The notes beneath the pieces are model-generated. The model had not been told where the DNA came from and did not search any database. It saw only the letters and a program-made list of their open reading frames with translations. From CBDCVY01 sp965223245 (lineage in GTDB: Bacteria; Nitrospinota; Nitrospinia; Nitrospinales; Nitrospinaceae): a DNA stretch of 64,000 nt. The stretch is from NCBI GenBank assembly GCA_965223245.1, contig CBDCVY010000013.1, positions 186,001 through 250,000 of the forward strand, in the 5' to 3' direction. How positions within the stretch are numbered: the stretch's first letter is position 1; every line of letters begins with the position of its first letter. Both the position numbers and the translations under genes were made by a program. Shown here piece by piece: positions 24,417 to 33,462 of this stretch.

Positions 24417-25088
24417 ATGTAGAGCGACTTATACCTGTCTCAGAAATAAAAAAAACCAACCGTTCCTCCAAATCTCCAATGAAATGGTTAGTAACACGGT
24501 TGGCTTGGGCTTTGGCTTGTGCTGCAGTTGACTTCATAAATTGAACGAGTCAAATACTCTACAGCCTATGTTAAAAGTTAAACTCAAGCCTATAATGCCT
24601 ATTCCTTTTTGTATAAAACAAAAAGATAATCTAAGTCTAGTCTTGATATGAAAAAAAAACAATAGTTTTTACCCTTTTTATAAAGAATTTCCGTTAGGTG
24701 GGTATAGGGGGAGGAACCTTTGATCTTTTGAATTCTATTCAATATCTGCTAATCGAGGATATCCAAAAATTAAAACCTAATACTCTTTTATAACCGCGTT
24801 TTTAAAGTTATTTATGCTTTAAGATGAAAGATAGAAAACTTTAATTCTCTATAGATATTTTTATCTATTTTTTTGAATTGCTTCTTCATAGATACCCAAA
24901 TGCATCAAGGCCATAACATTGGTCAGCTACAGTTTAAGGCAGAAACTCTAATTTAACTTGTGGTATAACTTATGAAGGGAAGCCATCATGACTGGAGGAG
25001 TGAGCTATTGAATAAATTTCAGTGGGTCGCTTTTGAAAAAAACTGGCTGCCCTAAGCTTACAAAGATTTTAATGAAGGAGGGCAAAAT
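24417..25088. other. Intergenic region between divergent dabA and carbonic anhydrase
   Basis: A 672-bp AT-rich stretch between divergent genes; it must hold both promoters. An 8-bp inverted repeat CCAACCGT/ACGGTTGG (24456-24463 and 24496-24503) lies within 90 bp of dabA and could be an operator, but it is short. AAGGAGGG at 25074-25081 is the Shine-Dalgarno of the carbonic anhydrase gene. I see no coding gene. Confidence 0.5.
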
Positions 25089-25670
25089 ATGAATCCTGAC
25101 GAGGTGCTTGACATCTTGGCTGCGGGAAATGAGCGCTATTTGAATGGTAATACTCACAAACACGATTTTCACGCCGAGCGGGCTGAACTGGCTCTGAGCC
25201 AACACCCGATTGCCGCTGTGCTCAGTTGCGCGGATTCTCGGGTCGTGCCGCAGTTTGCATTTGACCAGGGTTCCGGAAAACTGTTCGTCGTACGTGTGGC
25301 AGGTAACATTGCGACTTCTTATGGGATTGCATCACTTGAGTATGCCGTCGAATTCCTCAAAACACCACTGATCTACGTTTTGGGGCACACGTCCTGTGGT
25401 GCAGTGGATGCTGCGGTTAAAGTGGTGAAGGACGGCGCTGAGTTTCCAGGGGAGTTGCCAGGGCTGGTAGCATCGATCGCCCGTGCTGTGGATATTACAG
25501 AGTCTACTGAGGATATCTTGGCGAAGGCTGTCAAAGAAAACGTGCGCTTGACCGTCGCTAACTTAGAAGATTCGAGTCAAATCATTCGGTCGCGTTTGCA
25601 ATCAAGTAAACTTCGGGTAGTTGGTGGAATTTATGAACTTGCCAGTGGAAAAGTTTTTCCAGTGGTATAA
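25089..25670 (+). CDS. Beta-carbonic anhydrase
   Basis: A 193-aa protein, complete. Zinc ligands and active-site dyad: Cys47, Asp49 and Arg51 (CADSR), His100 and Cys103 (GHTSCG). It interconverts CO2 and bicarbonate, most likely in the cytoplasm as no signal peptide is present. AAGGAGGG precedes the ATG. It diverges from dabA, the carbon-uptake operon, which points to a joint role in supplying bicarbonate or CO2 to carboxylases. Its base composition is visibly richer in G+C than the flanking AT-rich DNA, a hint of separate ancestry. Confidence 0.95.
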   Translation: MNPDEVLDILAAGNERYLNGNTHKHDFHAERAELALSQHPIAAVLSCADSRVVPQFAFDQGSGKLFVVRVAGNIATSYGIASLEYAVEFLKTPLIYVLGHTSCGAVDAAVKVVKDGAEFPGELPGLVASIARAVDITESTEDILAKAVKENVRLTVANLEDSSQIIRSRLQSSKLRVVGGIYELASGKVFPVV

Positions 25671-25967
25671 GCGAATGAATCTCATTTGCTGGGTGCGCAT
25701 GCCGCGGGAGAAAACCACCTGGATGGCATCGAGGCCAAAGGATATTGTCCAGGTAAAGCAGGAATAGACCTAAACCCCTTCAACCAGCACCGAAAAAAAC
25801 TAACCCAGAGTTTTTCAATTCCTTAACGGTTTATCAACAAATCCAATGAGATATTGGTTCTTCTTAAAATTAGGTTTTTTAAGAGGTCCCTAATAAGGAA
25901 AGAGTTTAAGAGGGAAGTATAGTTAGATTAAATAGAAATCTTTTTTCTAAATTTACCAGGATTGAAA

Positions 25968-27260
25968 ATGCCAACAATTTATTTCAGTTGGGTCTCCAGG
26001 GAATCCGAACCTGTGGTTGAAAGTTTAACCTCCATGTGCGAATCCTTCTTGGAAGGGAAATGGGTATTGGGTCGGGTAGGTGATGACTTCGTCCCTGAAA
26101 AAATCAAAAGAACCTTAATGGATTGTGATGTCTTGTGTGTGGTAATTGAGGAAAAATTGTTTTCTGCAGAAGAACCGGAATCTCTTATCCACAATCAGTT
26201 GTTGAATGAACGTCTTCGTTTTGAAATTATTACTGCAATGAATTTGGATGTGACAATTATTTCGTTATTAGTGGGTGACGTGGTGCTTTCTGAAAAAGAG
26301 GATGTTCCCGGTGCCTGGAAACATTTGCTGGAATGCAAGTCGTGTCGGTTAAGAAATGATTTTTGGTCTGAGGATTTGCATCAGTTTTTCGAGGATATTG
26401 AGGAGGAACTGGATTTTAAAAAAAATGTGGTAGACAAACTTTCGAAAACCATTTTTGATAATTACGAAGATTTGACGGATGCCAAAGGTGAGAATATTAA
26501 AGCGCCTGGTTTGGATTTAGGAATTTCTGGAGCTCTGAAGTTGCGTCAGGTGGTCGAGTCGGAAACGTTTAATTTAGAAGAAGCACGTCGCATAGGTGAT
26601 CGAATTCGAGAAAAAAATGCGCTATCCCAATTGGGTTTGGCCTTTGCAGAATTGGGTCAAACTCAGCGGGCGATTCAATGCTTTCAACAACAACTTATCC
26701 TTGTGCGCGAAAATGAAAATGTAGAGGAAGAGTGTGGGCTGCTGGCCAGCCTTGGCGATGCTTTTGCGATTTCAGGAAATATAGAAACTGCAAAGGTATA
26801 TTACCAGGAACAATTGTTGAGAGCTGATCCCCAAGGCCTTCGCGCATTTGTAGGAAGTGCTTATAACGGTCTTGGGTATGTTTATGTAAAGCAGGATAAA
26901 GTTTCCCGTGCGATTGATTGTTATCTTAAAGCTCTAGAGATTTATAGAGAATTTGAAGATCATGAAAAAGAATTGGAATTGCTGGTAGGTATCGGCCTGA
27001 ATTATCAAAAATTGGGAGAATTGAAACGCGCTACGGAGTACTTGGAGATGGCTTTAAACGTTTCAAAATATTTAGAAAACAGAAAAGAAGAAGGACATCT
27101 ATTAGTGGACCTAGGTGGTGTATATCATAAGCTAAAAAACTTTGAGCGGGTTAAATTTCACCTTGATAGAGCTGAAGAAATTCTAGTCTTTCATGAGGAA
27201 CCATGGGCAGTGGAATTAAAAAAACGCATAGTCAAATTACGTTTGTCTCTTAACGGATAG
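25968..27260 (+). CDS. TIR-like domain plus TPR repeat protein
   Basis: A 430-aa soluble protein. The ATG at 25968 is preferred (AGGA 6 bases upstream) over TTG at 25962. Residues 1-~145 have the TIR pattern: an IYFSW first strand, CDVLCVVIE, then NERLRFEIITA with Glu86 where bacterial TIR NADases have their catalytic Glu, then TIISLLV. Residues ~195-430 hold about six TPR-like helix pairs (ALSQLGLAFAELGQTQRAIQ; GLGYVYVKQDKVSRAIDCYL). TIR-TPR fusions occur in signalling and in antiphage defence. It stands alone with no obvious effector partner, so function is open. Whether NADase activity remains is unknown; the first-strand YFSW deviates from the common FISY. Confidence 0.7.
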   Translation: MPTIYFSWVSRESEPVVESLTSMCESFLEGKWVLGRVGDDFVPEKIKRTLMDCDVLCVVIEEKLFSAEEPESLIHNQLLNERLRFEIITAMNLDVTIISLLVGDVVLSEKEDVPGAWKHLLECKSCRLRNDFWSEDLHQFFEDIEEELDFKKNVVDKLSKTIFDNYEDLTDAKGENIKAPGLDLGISGALKLRQVVESETFNLEEARRIGDRIREKNALSQLGLAFAELGQTQRAIQCFQQQLILVRENENVEEECGLLASLGDAFAISGNIETAKVYYQEQLLRADPQGLRAFVGSAYNGLGYVYVKQDKVSRAIDCYLKALEIYREFEDHEKELELLVGIGLNYQKLGELKRATEYLEMALNVSKYLENRKEEGHLLVDLGGVYHKLKNFERVKFHLDRAEEILVFHEEPWAVELKKRIVKLRLSLNG

Positions 27261-27391
27261 AATAGGAAAGGTCGTAGTAAAAAAAGAATTTGTAAAGCAA
27301 AATGGCAAATCAATTTTCTTTTCCGCAATTTCTAAGGAGTCAGCCACTTCAATTTCAATGAAAATTACAAGTGAATCAAGTCGTTGGTTGA

Positions 27392-27854
27392 TTATGGATT
27401 GGGTTGACCCTTTTCTAATTCTTCTTCTGTAGCAGGGCGTATATCTACGATATCCACTTCGTAGTGCAGTGTTTTGCCAGCCATGGGGTGGTTCCCGTCC
27501 ATATATACAGTATTGCCATCCACGGCCATTTCGGAACCTTTGAATAACTCCCTGCTCTTTGCGTTCTAATACCCGATCTTTTTCAATTTTGATTTCCGGT
27601 GGAAACTGCGACTTGTCAGCTTTCAGTTTTAATGAGGTGTCAACCTCACCAAAGCCTTCTTCCGGGTATACGGTAATGGTTTTTTTGTCTCCCAATTTCA
27701 TACCCTTGAGCCCTTTTTCCAGTCCCAACACCAGGTTTCCCGCACCCTGCAGGTAAACAAGTGGTTGCCCGGGAGGGGAGGATTCTAACACGTTTTCTTC
27801 TTCATCCTTCACTGAAAAATTGATGGACACCACGCATTCACTTTTTATAATCAT
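27392..27854 (-). pseudogene. slyD: SlyD-type FKBP peptidyl-prolyl isomerase, frameshifted
   Basis: The N-terminal reading frame from ATG 27854 (AGGA upstream) gives a normal SlyD start and FKBP core (LGLEKGLKGMKLGDKKTITV, YPEEGFGEVD). After ...EQGVIQ it continues as unrelated sequence, while the true family ending (SEMAVDGNTVYMDGNHPMAG, then KTLHYEVDIVDIRPATEEEL) sits in another frame and stops at 27392. Removing one base from the three-A run at 27539-27541 joins both parts into a 153-aa protein, the normal length. So there is a single-base insertion, either a real mutation or a homopolymer sequencing error. Unshifted translation runs on to 27237 with a nonsense tail. Confidence 0.88.
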
Positions 27855-28057
27855 GACTATTCCTAGGGTTAACATGAGTCATTTTGTTAGTTTAGAAGCA
27901 AGAAAGATGCTTCCATTTGGCCTCCATTATTACGTGCCTCCCACGGTAGGTCAAGCGTTTCCCGCCGGAAGTTATGATGCTGGCTTTGAAAGTTTGTTGG
28001 AAGGTTAATATTTGGCTAAAGGTGAAGATAATGATGCCTTTTCATTTCTAACAATAT

Positions 28058-29074
28058 CTAATTTCGATTTTTTTCGGGCTCATCAATTTCAAGAGAATGT
28101 TGCTCATGGTTTTTTTTAATTGTAAGTCGACTTTCTCCCAAATACCAATAGCATAAAGCTGGAATGGCTATAATTATTTCACGAGATCGCTTTGCCAGTA
28201 CTAAAGATAATGAAAGGCTGGTAGGAATTCCAAGAAGTGTTCCTACAATCATTACTCCTCCTTCCTGAACCCCGTAACCACCTGGTACTAAAAAAGCTGC
28301 TGCTTTGATTGTTTGAGCAATAGTTTCGATTAGTACGGCTTCGATAATGCTTACAGGGTGGCCCATCAAGTAGAGTATGAACCATGTTTCCCCTGCCATT
28401 AATAAACGAGCGATCACTCGATAAATTAAGGACAAGAATAATTTATGGTAGTTTTTGTAAATTTCACGAACATAGGCATCAAATTTGTCAGCACTTCCAG
28501 CGAGTGCAATAAATTTTTTTCCATTAGTTGATCGTAAAGCGAATTTTGTGAAGCGAGAAGCCAATCCCCGTTTTTGAAGTAAGTAGAAAAGGTAAATCAA
28601 TCCAAATAATAAGATTGAAAATAATGTTAAGGGTAAGGTCCATTTGTTTTCATCTATGAAACTCACCCATATTGCAATTCCAATAAAAGATACAATCAGC
28701 TGGGCAAAGGCCTGCAAAGTTTTGTCCACCAGGGTAGAAGCCCCAATAAAGGCCCCATGACTTCCTCTTCGAGACAGCCAAATTGCTTTTGAAATATCGC
28801 CTCCAATTTGTGCCACAGGTAATAACCAATTTATGGCAGTACCAATCCAAGTAGCAAAAAACACGTTCTTGAATTTTGGTTTATGACTTTTAGGAAAAAG
28901 AATATTCCAAGATCCACTGAGTATGAGCAATGGAAAAATGAAGTATGGAGTAATCCAAATTAAACCCCAACCAGCTTGAGCAAAAGAGGTCTCAATGGAA
29001 TCAATTCCTTGCCAGATTATAAGAGAGAATATTAAAAATATCCCTATAAACAACGATGCCCAGGTTATTCGCAT
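28058..29074 (-). CDS. HpnL/AglD-like membrane protein (UPF0104 flippase-like)
   Basis: A 338-aa protein with about 8 membrane helices, of the lysylphosphatidylglycerol-synthase transmembrane (UPF0104) family. Characteristic pieces are WLLPVAQIGGDISKAIWLSR, TLVDKTLQAFAQL and VPGGYGVQEGGVMIVGTLLG. Members named HpnL occur in hopanoid gene sets and are thought to move lipids or glycolipids. No other hopanoid gene is adjacent, so the exact substrate is unknown. The C-terminus is hydrophilic and acidic (HSLEIDEPEKNRN). No strong Shine-Dalgarno is visible. Confidence 0.75.
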   Translation of the reverse strand: MRITWASLFIGIFLIFSLIIWQGIDSIETSFAQAGWGLIWITPYFIFPLLILSGSWNILFPKSHKPKFKNVFFATWIGTAINWLLPVAQIGGDISKAIWLSRRGSHGAFIGASTLVDKTLQAFAQLIVSFIGIAIWVSFIDENKWTLPLTLFSILLFGLIYLFYLLQKRGLASRFTKFALRSTNGKKFIALAGSADKFDAYVREIYKNYHKLFLSLIYRVIARLLMAGETWFILYLMGHPVSIIEAVLIETIAQTIKAAAFLVPGGYGVQEGGVMIVGTLLGIPTSLSLSLVLAKRSREIIIAIPALCYWYLGESRLTIKKNHEQHSLEIDEPEKNRN

Positions 29075-29371
29075 TGAGTGGCCTGAATGAAAGGGATTTT
29101 TCCTATTTTAATATAAGAAGGAAGAATACGGATTGGTTGCTTTAAACCAACTAAAGAAAATGAGTTTAAAGCTTTGTTTTTGCGAACCATTAGTGCGTCA
29201 ATTGTTTACGCTAAAGAGGTAGGTTAATATTTTACTTTTTGGGTGAATTCGTTGAAAATAAAAAGACTTCAAATTAATTAAAATAACTATTTTAATTAAT
29301 AAAATGATTAAGATATTATAAGCAAAATTTAATCTTAATATACATATTATTCACTCAACATATTCACAAGA

Positions 29372-29815
29372 GTGTTGATACTCGTCATAAATGATGATTT
29401 GGATTGGCTTATGGAAAAAGCAATTAAATTAGATACCGAAAGAAAAAAAAGACGCTCCAGTTTCAGAAATTGGGATCTCGTGACAAGAATTCAATACGGT
29501 TTGACTGGAATTCAATTTGCATGGCGGGAGGAGCGGGGATTTCGCAATCAAGTGTATGGCTTGATGGCGTTATTTTTGGTTTTGTTGATCATTCAACCCC
29601 CTTTGATTTGGTGGGGGATAACTTTGCTGGCAGCTTTAATTGTGCTTTCGCTTGAAATTTTTAATACGGCATTAGAAGCATTGATCGACAAACTACACCC
29701 CGACTATCATCCAGTAATTGGTAAGGTCAAAGATCTCGCCTGCGGTGCTGTTATAGTCGCAAGTGTTGGGCTTTTTCTTATCGGTATTGTCATGATTGCC
29801 GATTCTTTATCTTAA
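29372..29815 (+). CDS. dgkA: Diacylglycerol kinase, prokaryotic type
   Basis: A 147-aa product from GTG 29372 or about 134 aa from ATG 29411; neither has a good Shine-Dalgarno, so the start is uncertain. The core is typical DgkA: an N-terminal amphipathic part (GLTGIQFAWREERGFRNQ), three membrane helices and the signature SLEIFNTALEALIDK with KVKDLACGAV. It phosphorylates diacylglycerol in the inner membrane to recycle it to phosphatidate. The basic N-terminal extension (TERKKRRSSFRN) is longer than in E. coli. Confidence 0.92.
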   Translation: MLILVINDDLDWLMEKAIKLDTERKKRRSSFRNWDLVTRIQYGLTGIQFAWREERGFRNQVYGLMALFLVLLIIQPPLIWWGITLLAALIVLSLEIFNTALEALIDKLHPDYHPVIGKVKDLACGAVIVASVGLFLIGIVMIADSLS

Positions 29816-29872
29816 CTGACCAAACTTTAATTATTGGATATTGTTTTAAGGAATTAGTATGTTCCAATAAGT

Positions 29873-30604
29873 TTATCGCTTGTTAAAACGTGAATGATTA
29901 TGACCAAATCCTTGGTGAATTAATTGTTTTAAAAATGGATCCGCCTCGAGATCTCCAATATCTGAAAAGTCGGTGTGATGGTACTTATCAATTATAGTGT
30001 GCGAAATTGGAGCTTGATTCATTTGCCAAACTTCTTGAAGTTCAATCGTAACGGTCTTATCTCTAAAAGACTGTCTAATGCTTGCAGGAATTTTTTCTCT
30101 TTCAAGCCAATGAACCTTAGTCTTAACTTCATTGATTTTTCCTTGATAAATATTGGCGAAGCGCCCTTGTATTGTATTTCCGCCTATAAAATGAAGTGGT
30201 TCTCCAAAAAGATTTGTATCAATAATTTGGTTTATTTTGTTCCAATTCACTTTTCTTTCTAATGCCAGCAGATCTCCGGGCAAATAATCGATAGCTTGTT
30301 TTTGTTTATGGAATAATTTTGTGTAATAAATTTGTCCATCGTTTTCCTTTTCCCATAGTTCTCCTTCATGACCTTGCATATCTCTGATTTCCAAATGCCC
30401 TTCAGATCGTATTAAATACCAGGATCGTTTATAAACTTTTTGTGGATTGTTTATGTTGATGACAGTGGACTCATACAAGCCGACCAAAGGCTGATATTCA
30501 GGAATATTGAATTGACCTGCAATACCGTGAGAGGATAAAAAAATGTTTATAAAAAACATACTTAAAAAATAATATGTTGCTTTTAACCAGTTGTTTAAAT
30601 TCAT
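29873..30604 (-). CDS. Exported protein of unknown function
   Basis: A 243-aa protein with an N-terminal signal or anchor (ATYYFLSMFFINIFLSSHGIAG). The rest is beta-rich and hydrophilic (PLVGLYESTVINI; WYLIRSEGHLEIRD), with a His-rich C-terminus (KYHHTD; GFGHNHSRF). AAAGGAAAA precedes the ATG. It lies downstream of phoA on the same strand but beyond phoA's terminator, so it is probably a separate unit; its 3' end converges with dgkA. Family not recognised. Confidence 0.65.
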   Translation of the reverse strand: MNLNNWLKATYYFLSMFFINIFLSSHGIAGQFNIPEYQPLVGLYESTVININNPQKVYKRSWYLIRSEGHLEIRDMQGHEGELWEKENDGQIYYTKLFHKQKQAIDYLPGDLLALERKVNWNKINQIIDTNLFGEPLHFIGGNTIQGRFANIYQGKINEVKTKVHWLEREKIPASIRQSFRDKTVTIELQEVWQMNQAPISHTIIDKYHHTDFSDIGDLEADPFLKQLIHQGFGHNHSRFNKR

Positions 30605-30649
30605 TGTAATTTTCCTTTTCCACCGTAATATTTATTTAAATAAAAATAA

Positions 30650-30683
30650 GATGGAAGTAATGCAAACTTGCATTACTTCCATC
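30650..30683 (-). terminator. Intrinsic terminator after phoA
   Basis: A perfect 16-bp stem, GATGGAAGTAATGCAA (30650-30665) with its complement at 30668-30683 and a 2-nt gap, followed on the minus strand by a T-rich run. It lies 58 bp past phoA's stop. Confidence 0.85.
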
Positions 30684-30741
30684 CAGAATCAAAGTTTTAC
30701 GTGCCGGAAAGATTTACTTTCCAAAGTTATCCAAATAATGA

Positions 30742-32385
30742 CTAACGGCGCCAAGGTCCATGCTTTTTCCAAAATTTATGCCGATGTTTTTTCCATTTAA
30801 ATGCGTTGCGCATAACGTGATAAACCACATTTTGCTCCTGAACCCCATGAAATAAATGGGCGCTCGGACCCCAAGCATATACCGGAACATCCTCGGCTGC
30901 GTGAGTTTCACTACTCAGCGGTACAGTTGCTTCTTGTAAAAATGCGGGGTCTTCGGTATCTACGTTTTCAAGATCAGGTCGACCCGAAGTGATGCCAGTA
31001 TAACCGTTACCAAAATGTGGAAAAGTTTTATGGCCTTCAGCTTGACTGTCTGAAGATCCTGTATAGCCAGGGCCATTTGTGTAACCTAGAGTTGTGTATG
31101 GCAGCCCTAGAGCATCTCGTGAGAAATCTGCTGCAGGTGCACCAGTACTGTCATTGCCGATTACTTTACCAAGAATGGGGTTTCCGCGCGTGGGATAACC
31201 TGCAATTGCAAATACATGACTGTGATCGGCTGTAACTAAAATGAGAGTGTTATTGGGATTAGTCATTTTTACAGCTTTTCGAATCGCATTAGAAAATTCA
31301 ATTGCATCAGTTAGAGCTCGGTAAGCATTTCCAGCGTGATGACCATGGTCGATTCTCCCGCTTTCTACATGCAAGAAAAAACCTTTCCGGTTTTTTCGCA
31401 GAATCTTAATAGCTTTCTCTGTCATTTCTGTTAGAGAAGGCTCACCACCTGTATCTCCCGGTCGGTCATACTCGTACTCCATGTGAGATCGTTCGAACAA
31501 TCCAAGAAGATGTTTGGTCTTATTTGGGTTAACAGCATCAAATTGAGCTTTATTCCAAACATAAGCACTCTTTGGAAATTGGCTAACCCATTCGTCAGTT
31601 AGGTTTCGGGTATCCGTTCTCTCACCCTGTCGACCTGCATCTTCAGGATCGTCAAAATCATTAGGAAGAAATTCGCGGCGTCCACCACCCATAGCCACTT
31701 CAATCCCGTTACCATATGAAAACTCAAGTAATTGTCTGGCAATGTCACGACAGGTTAATTTGGAATCATCTACACCCGCGGGTATATCCTTGCTATTTTC
31801 CCAATTACGTTCTGGTACGTGAGCATATGTTGCTGCAGGTGTTGCATGAGTCAATCGAGCTGTTGTTACCACACCTGTAGACTTTCCATTTTCTTCTGCT
31901 TGTTCAAGGAGAGTTTTTAATTCATTGCCATGGGCAGATTCACAATCTCCTCTTGTGGTGTTTTGGTTTACACTAATGATTCCAGCTTTGGTTTTAATTC
32001 CAGTCATCATAGCGGTCATTGTTCCTGCAGAATCTGGAGTTTGCTGGTTAGTGTTATAAACTTTGGAAAGACCTACATAAGGAAAACGTTCAAAACTCAA
32101 TAAGTTTTCTTCGCCAGAGTTTCCTTTTAATTGGCCCTCAAGAATTCTGGCGGCGGTAATTGTGGAAACTCCCATTCCGTCCCCTACGAAAAGGATTATA
32201 TTTTTTGCTTTCCATTTTTTTTCTTTAAGTTTTTTAGCTTTTTTAACTGCTTTTGCGCCTTGTTTGTACCAAAGCTCAGGTGTTTCGTATTCCGGTTGTA
32301 CACTTTTCAATTCATGAGCATAGGAATTTGAAAATGAAAAAACCAATCCAAAAATTAAAACATGTAACAGTTTTTTGTTGAGCAT
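30742..32385 (-). CDS. phoA: Alkaline phosphatase, PhoA family, exported
   Basis: A 547-aa protein with a signal peptide (LLHVLIFGLVFSFSNSYA). Metal-binding and catalytic motifs: Asp69 in ILFVGDGMG, nucleophile Ser119 in TPDSAGTMTA, then VESGRIDHGHHAG and LVTADHSHVFA, and ETHAAEDVPVYAWGP for the last zinc site. It removes phosphate from monoesters outside the cytoplasm. GGAGGT 5 bases before the ATG and a strong terminator behind make it a single-gene unit. The C-terminus is unusually rich in Lys/His/Trp (KWKKHRHKFWKKHGPWRR), perhaps a surface or anion-binding tail. Confidence 0.95.
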   Translation of the reverse strand: MLNKKLLHVLIFGLVFSFSNSYAHELKSVQPEYETPELWYKQGAKAVKKAKKLKEKKWKAKNIILFVGDGMGVSTITAARILEGQLKGNSGEENLLSFERFPYVGLSKVYNTNQQTPDSAGTMTAMMTGIKTKAGIISVNQNTTRGDCESAHGNELKTLLEQAEENGKSTGVVTTARLTHATPAATYAHVPERNWENSKDIPAGVDDSKLTCRDIARQLLEFSYGNGIEVAMGGGRREFLPNDFDDPEDAGRQGERTDTRNLTDEWVSQFPKSAYVWNKAQFDAVNPNKTKHLLGLFERSHMEYEYDRPGDTGGEPSLTEMTEKAIKILRKNRKGFFLHVESGRIDHGHHAGNAYRALTDAIEFSNAIRKAVKMTNPNNTLILVTADHSHVFAIAGYPTRGNPILGKVIGNDSTGAPAADFSRDALGLPYTTLGYTNGPGYTGSSDSQAEGHKTFPHFGNGYTGITSGRPDLENVDTEDPAFLQEATVPLSSETHAAEDVPVYAWGPSAHLFHGVQEQNVVYHVMRNAFKWKKHRHKFWKKHGPWRR

Positions 32386-32705
32386 TTATAACCTCCATCC
32401 AAAATTAAAAAGGTGTTTAGGAACAATCTAATCAATAAAGTTGATAGAAACTTTATTTAAGGACTTAACTTTTAAATGAGTTTGTTGGTGCCATTCTGTA
32501 TGTCTGTTAAGAGAATGCTGCTGGAATTTCTAAATTAATTAAATGAGTAACACTCGCTTCTGAACGAAAAGTGATGGTACTAATTTAAGAAAAGTGGATA
32601 TGAATTCGATTAGGAAAGCTTAGATTTAAGTTTAGATTTTAGTAATGGAAAGGTAAATTCGGGGTGAGAAATTCAATGGGACAAATACTTTGGGAATTAT
32701 ATTTT
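32386..32705. other. Intergenic region upstream of phoA
   Basis: 320 bp, AT-rich, holding the phoA promoter region. I looked for two direct CTGTCAT-like Pho boxes at an 11-bp period and saw no convincing pair. No gene evident. Confidence 0.4.
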
Positions 32706-33065
32706 TTAATTTAATGAAATTCTCTTGTCATTTTTCAAAAATATATTGTTGTTCTGGTTGGAAAAATTTTTAACAAAAATTTCTCTTTTTCTTCTTTTTC
32801 TTTTTTTTAGATAATTTTTTATTTTTTGTCGAATTTTTTTGTTGATTCGTTTGGGGTGGGATTTTTCTAGTTTTAAAAAAGGTGTTTTGCCAGTGTCGTA
32901 GGGAACTGGAAGATAATAACTTAAGTAAAATTCACCTTCTGATTTCATTAAAGTACTATCATTAATTTCCAAAACAGGGTGGGTGGATTTTGCATGGACA
33001 AGATTGACATGACCAATAATCCCAAATAGAGGTAAAAAGATAATTAAGAGAATTTTGATTTTCAT
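32706..33065 (-). CDS. Small exported basic protein, unknown
   Basis: A 119-aa protein with a signal peptide (IKILLIIFLPLFGIIGHVNLVHA). A short acidic segment is followed by a very basic tract (INKKIRQKIKNYLKKRKRRKR) and an Asn-rich end. Base composition is extremely AT-rich and no good Shine-Dalgarno is seen, so confidence is moderate. The arrangement (export signal plus polycation) would fit binding to phosphate, nucleic acid or lipid; that is speculation. Confidence 0.5.
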   Translation of the reverse strand: MKIKILLIIFLPLFGIIGHVNLVHAKSTHPVLEINDSTLMKSEGEFYLSYYLPVPYDTGKTPFLKLEKSHPKRINKKIRQKIKNYLKKRKRRKREIFVKNFSNQNNNIFLKNDKRISLN

Positions 33066-33462
33066 AAGGGCTAATTCAACGTATCTTTATTAAATAATTA
33101 AAAGAAGCTTTTAAGAATTCCAAGTACTCTAGATTTAATAAAGCTATGTTTGCTTTGTGTTAGGGTAGGATTAAACTTTGATTTGATCGCCAGGAGATGA
33201 TGAATTAAGAGGTTTTAAAATGTTTTTAAAGTGCATTAAAAATTTAGGTTTAATATTTTGTGTCTTATGCGGAAAGTTAGGAAGAGGAATATCTGAGGAA
33301 ATGTATAAATGAAATTTTTTAAACTAAAAATTTAATTTTTTCCGAATCCCTTGACCCCAGGTGGGTTAAAAACTACCTAGGACCAAGGGATGCGAAGAAA
33401 AATTTGAAATGGCTTTCTCAAAAACATGGAGTTTTTAAGAAATTAAAAAATGAAGAAAATAA
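33066..33462. other. Intergenic region with a long imperfect hairpin
   Basis: 397 bp. Arms 33343-33362 and 33375-33394 (ATCCCTTGACCCCAGGT against ATCCCTTGGTCCTAGGT read on the other strand) form an imperfect stem with a 12-nt loop. No T-run follows on either strand, so it is not a standard terminator. A 30-codon open frame at 33220-33312 with AAGAGG upstream is unsupported otherwise. Confidence 0.4.

Noticed and set aside
24456..24503. 8-bp inverted repeat near dabA as an operator
   Set aside because: Arms of 8 bp with a 32-nt gap are expected by chance in 64 kb, so it is only mentioned in the intergenic entry.
27820..28008. Plus-strand 62-codon frame next to slyD
   Set aside because: It overlaps the slyD start on the other strand, lacks a Shine-Dalgarno and shows no domain.
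32386..32705. Pho box upstream of phoA
   Set aside because: No two CTGTCAT-like direct repeats at an 11-bp period could be found by eye.
33220..33312. 30-codon frame with AAGAGG upstream
   Set aside because: Too short to judge; the Shine-Dalgarno alone is weak evidence.
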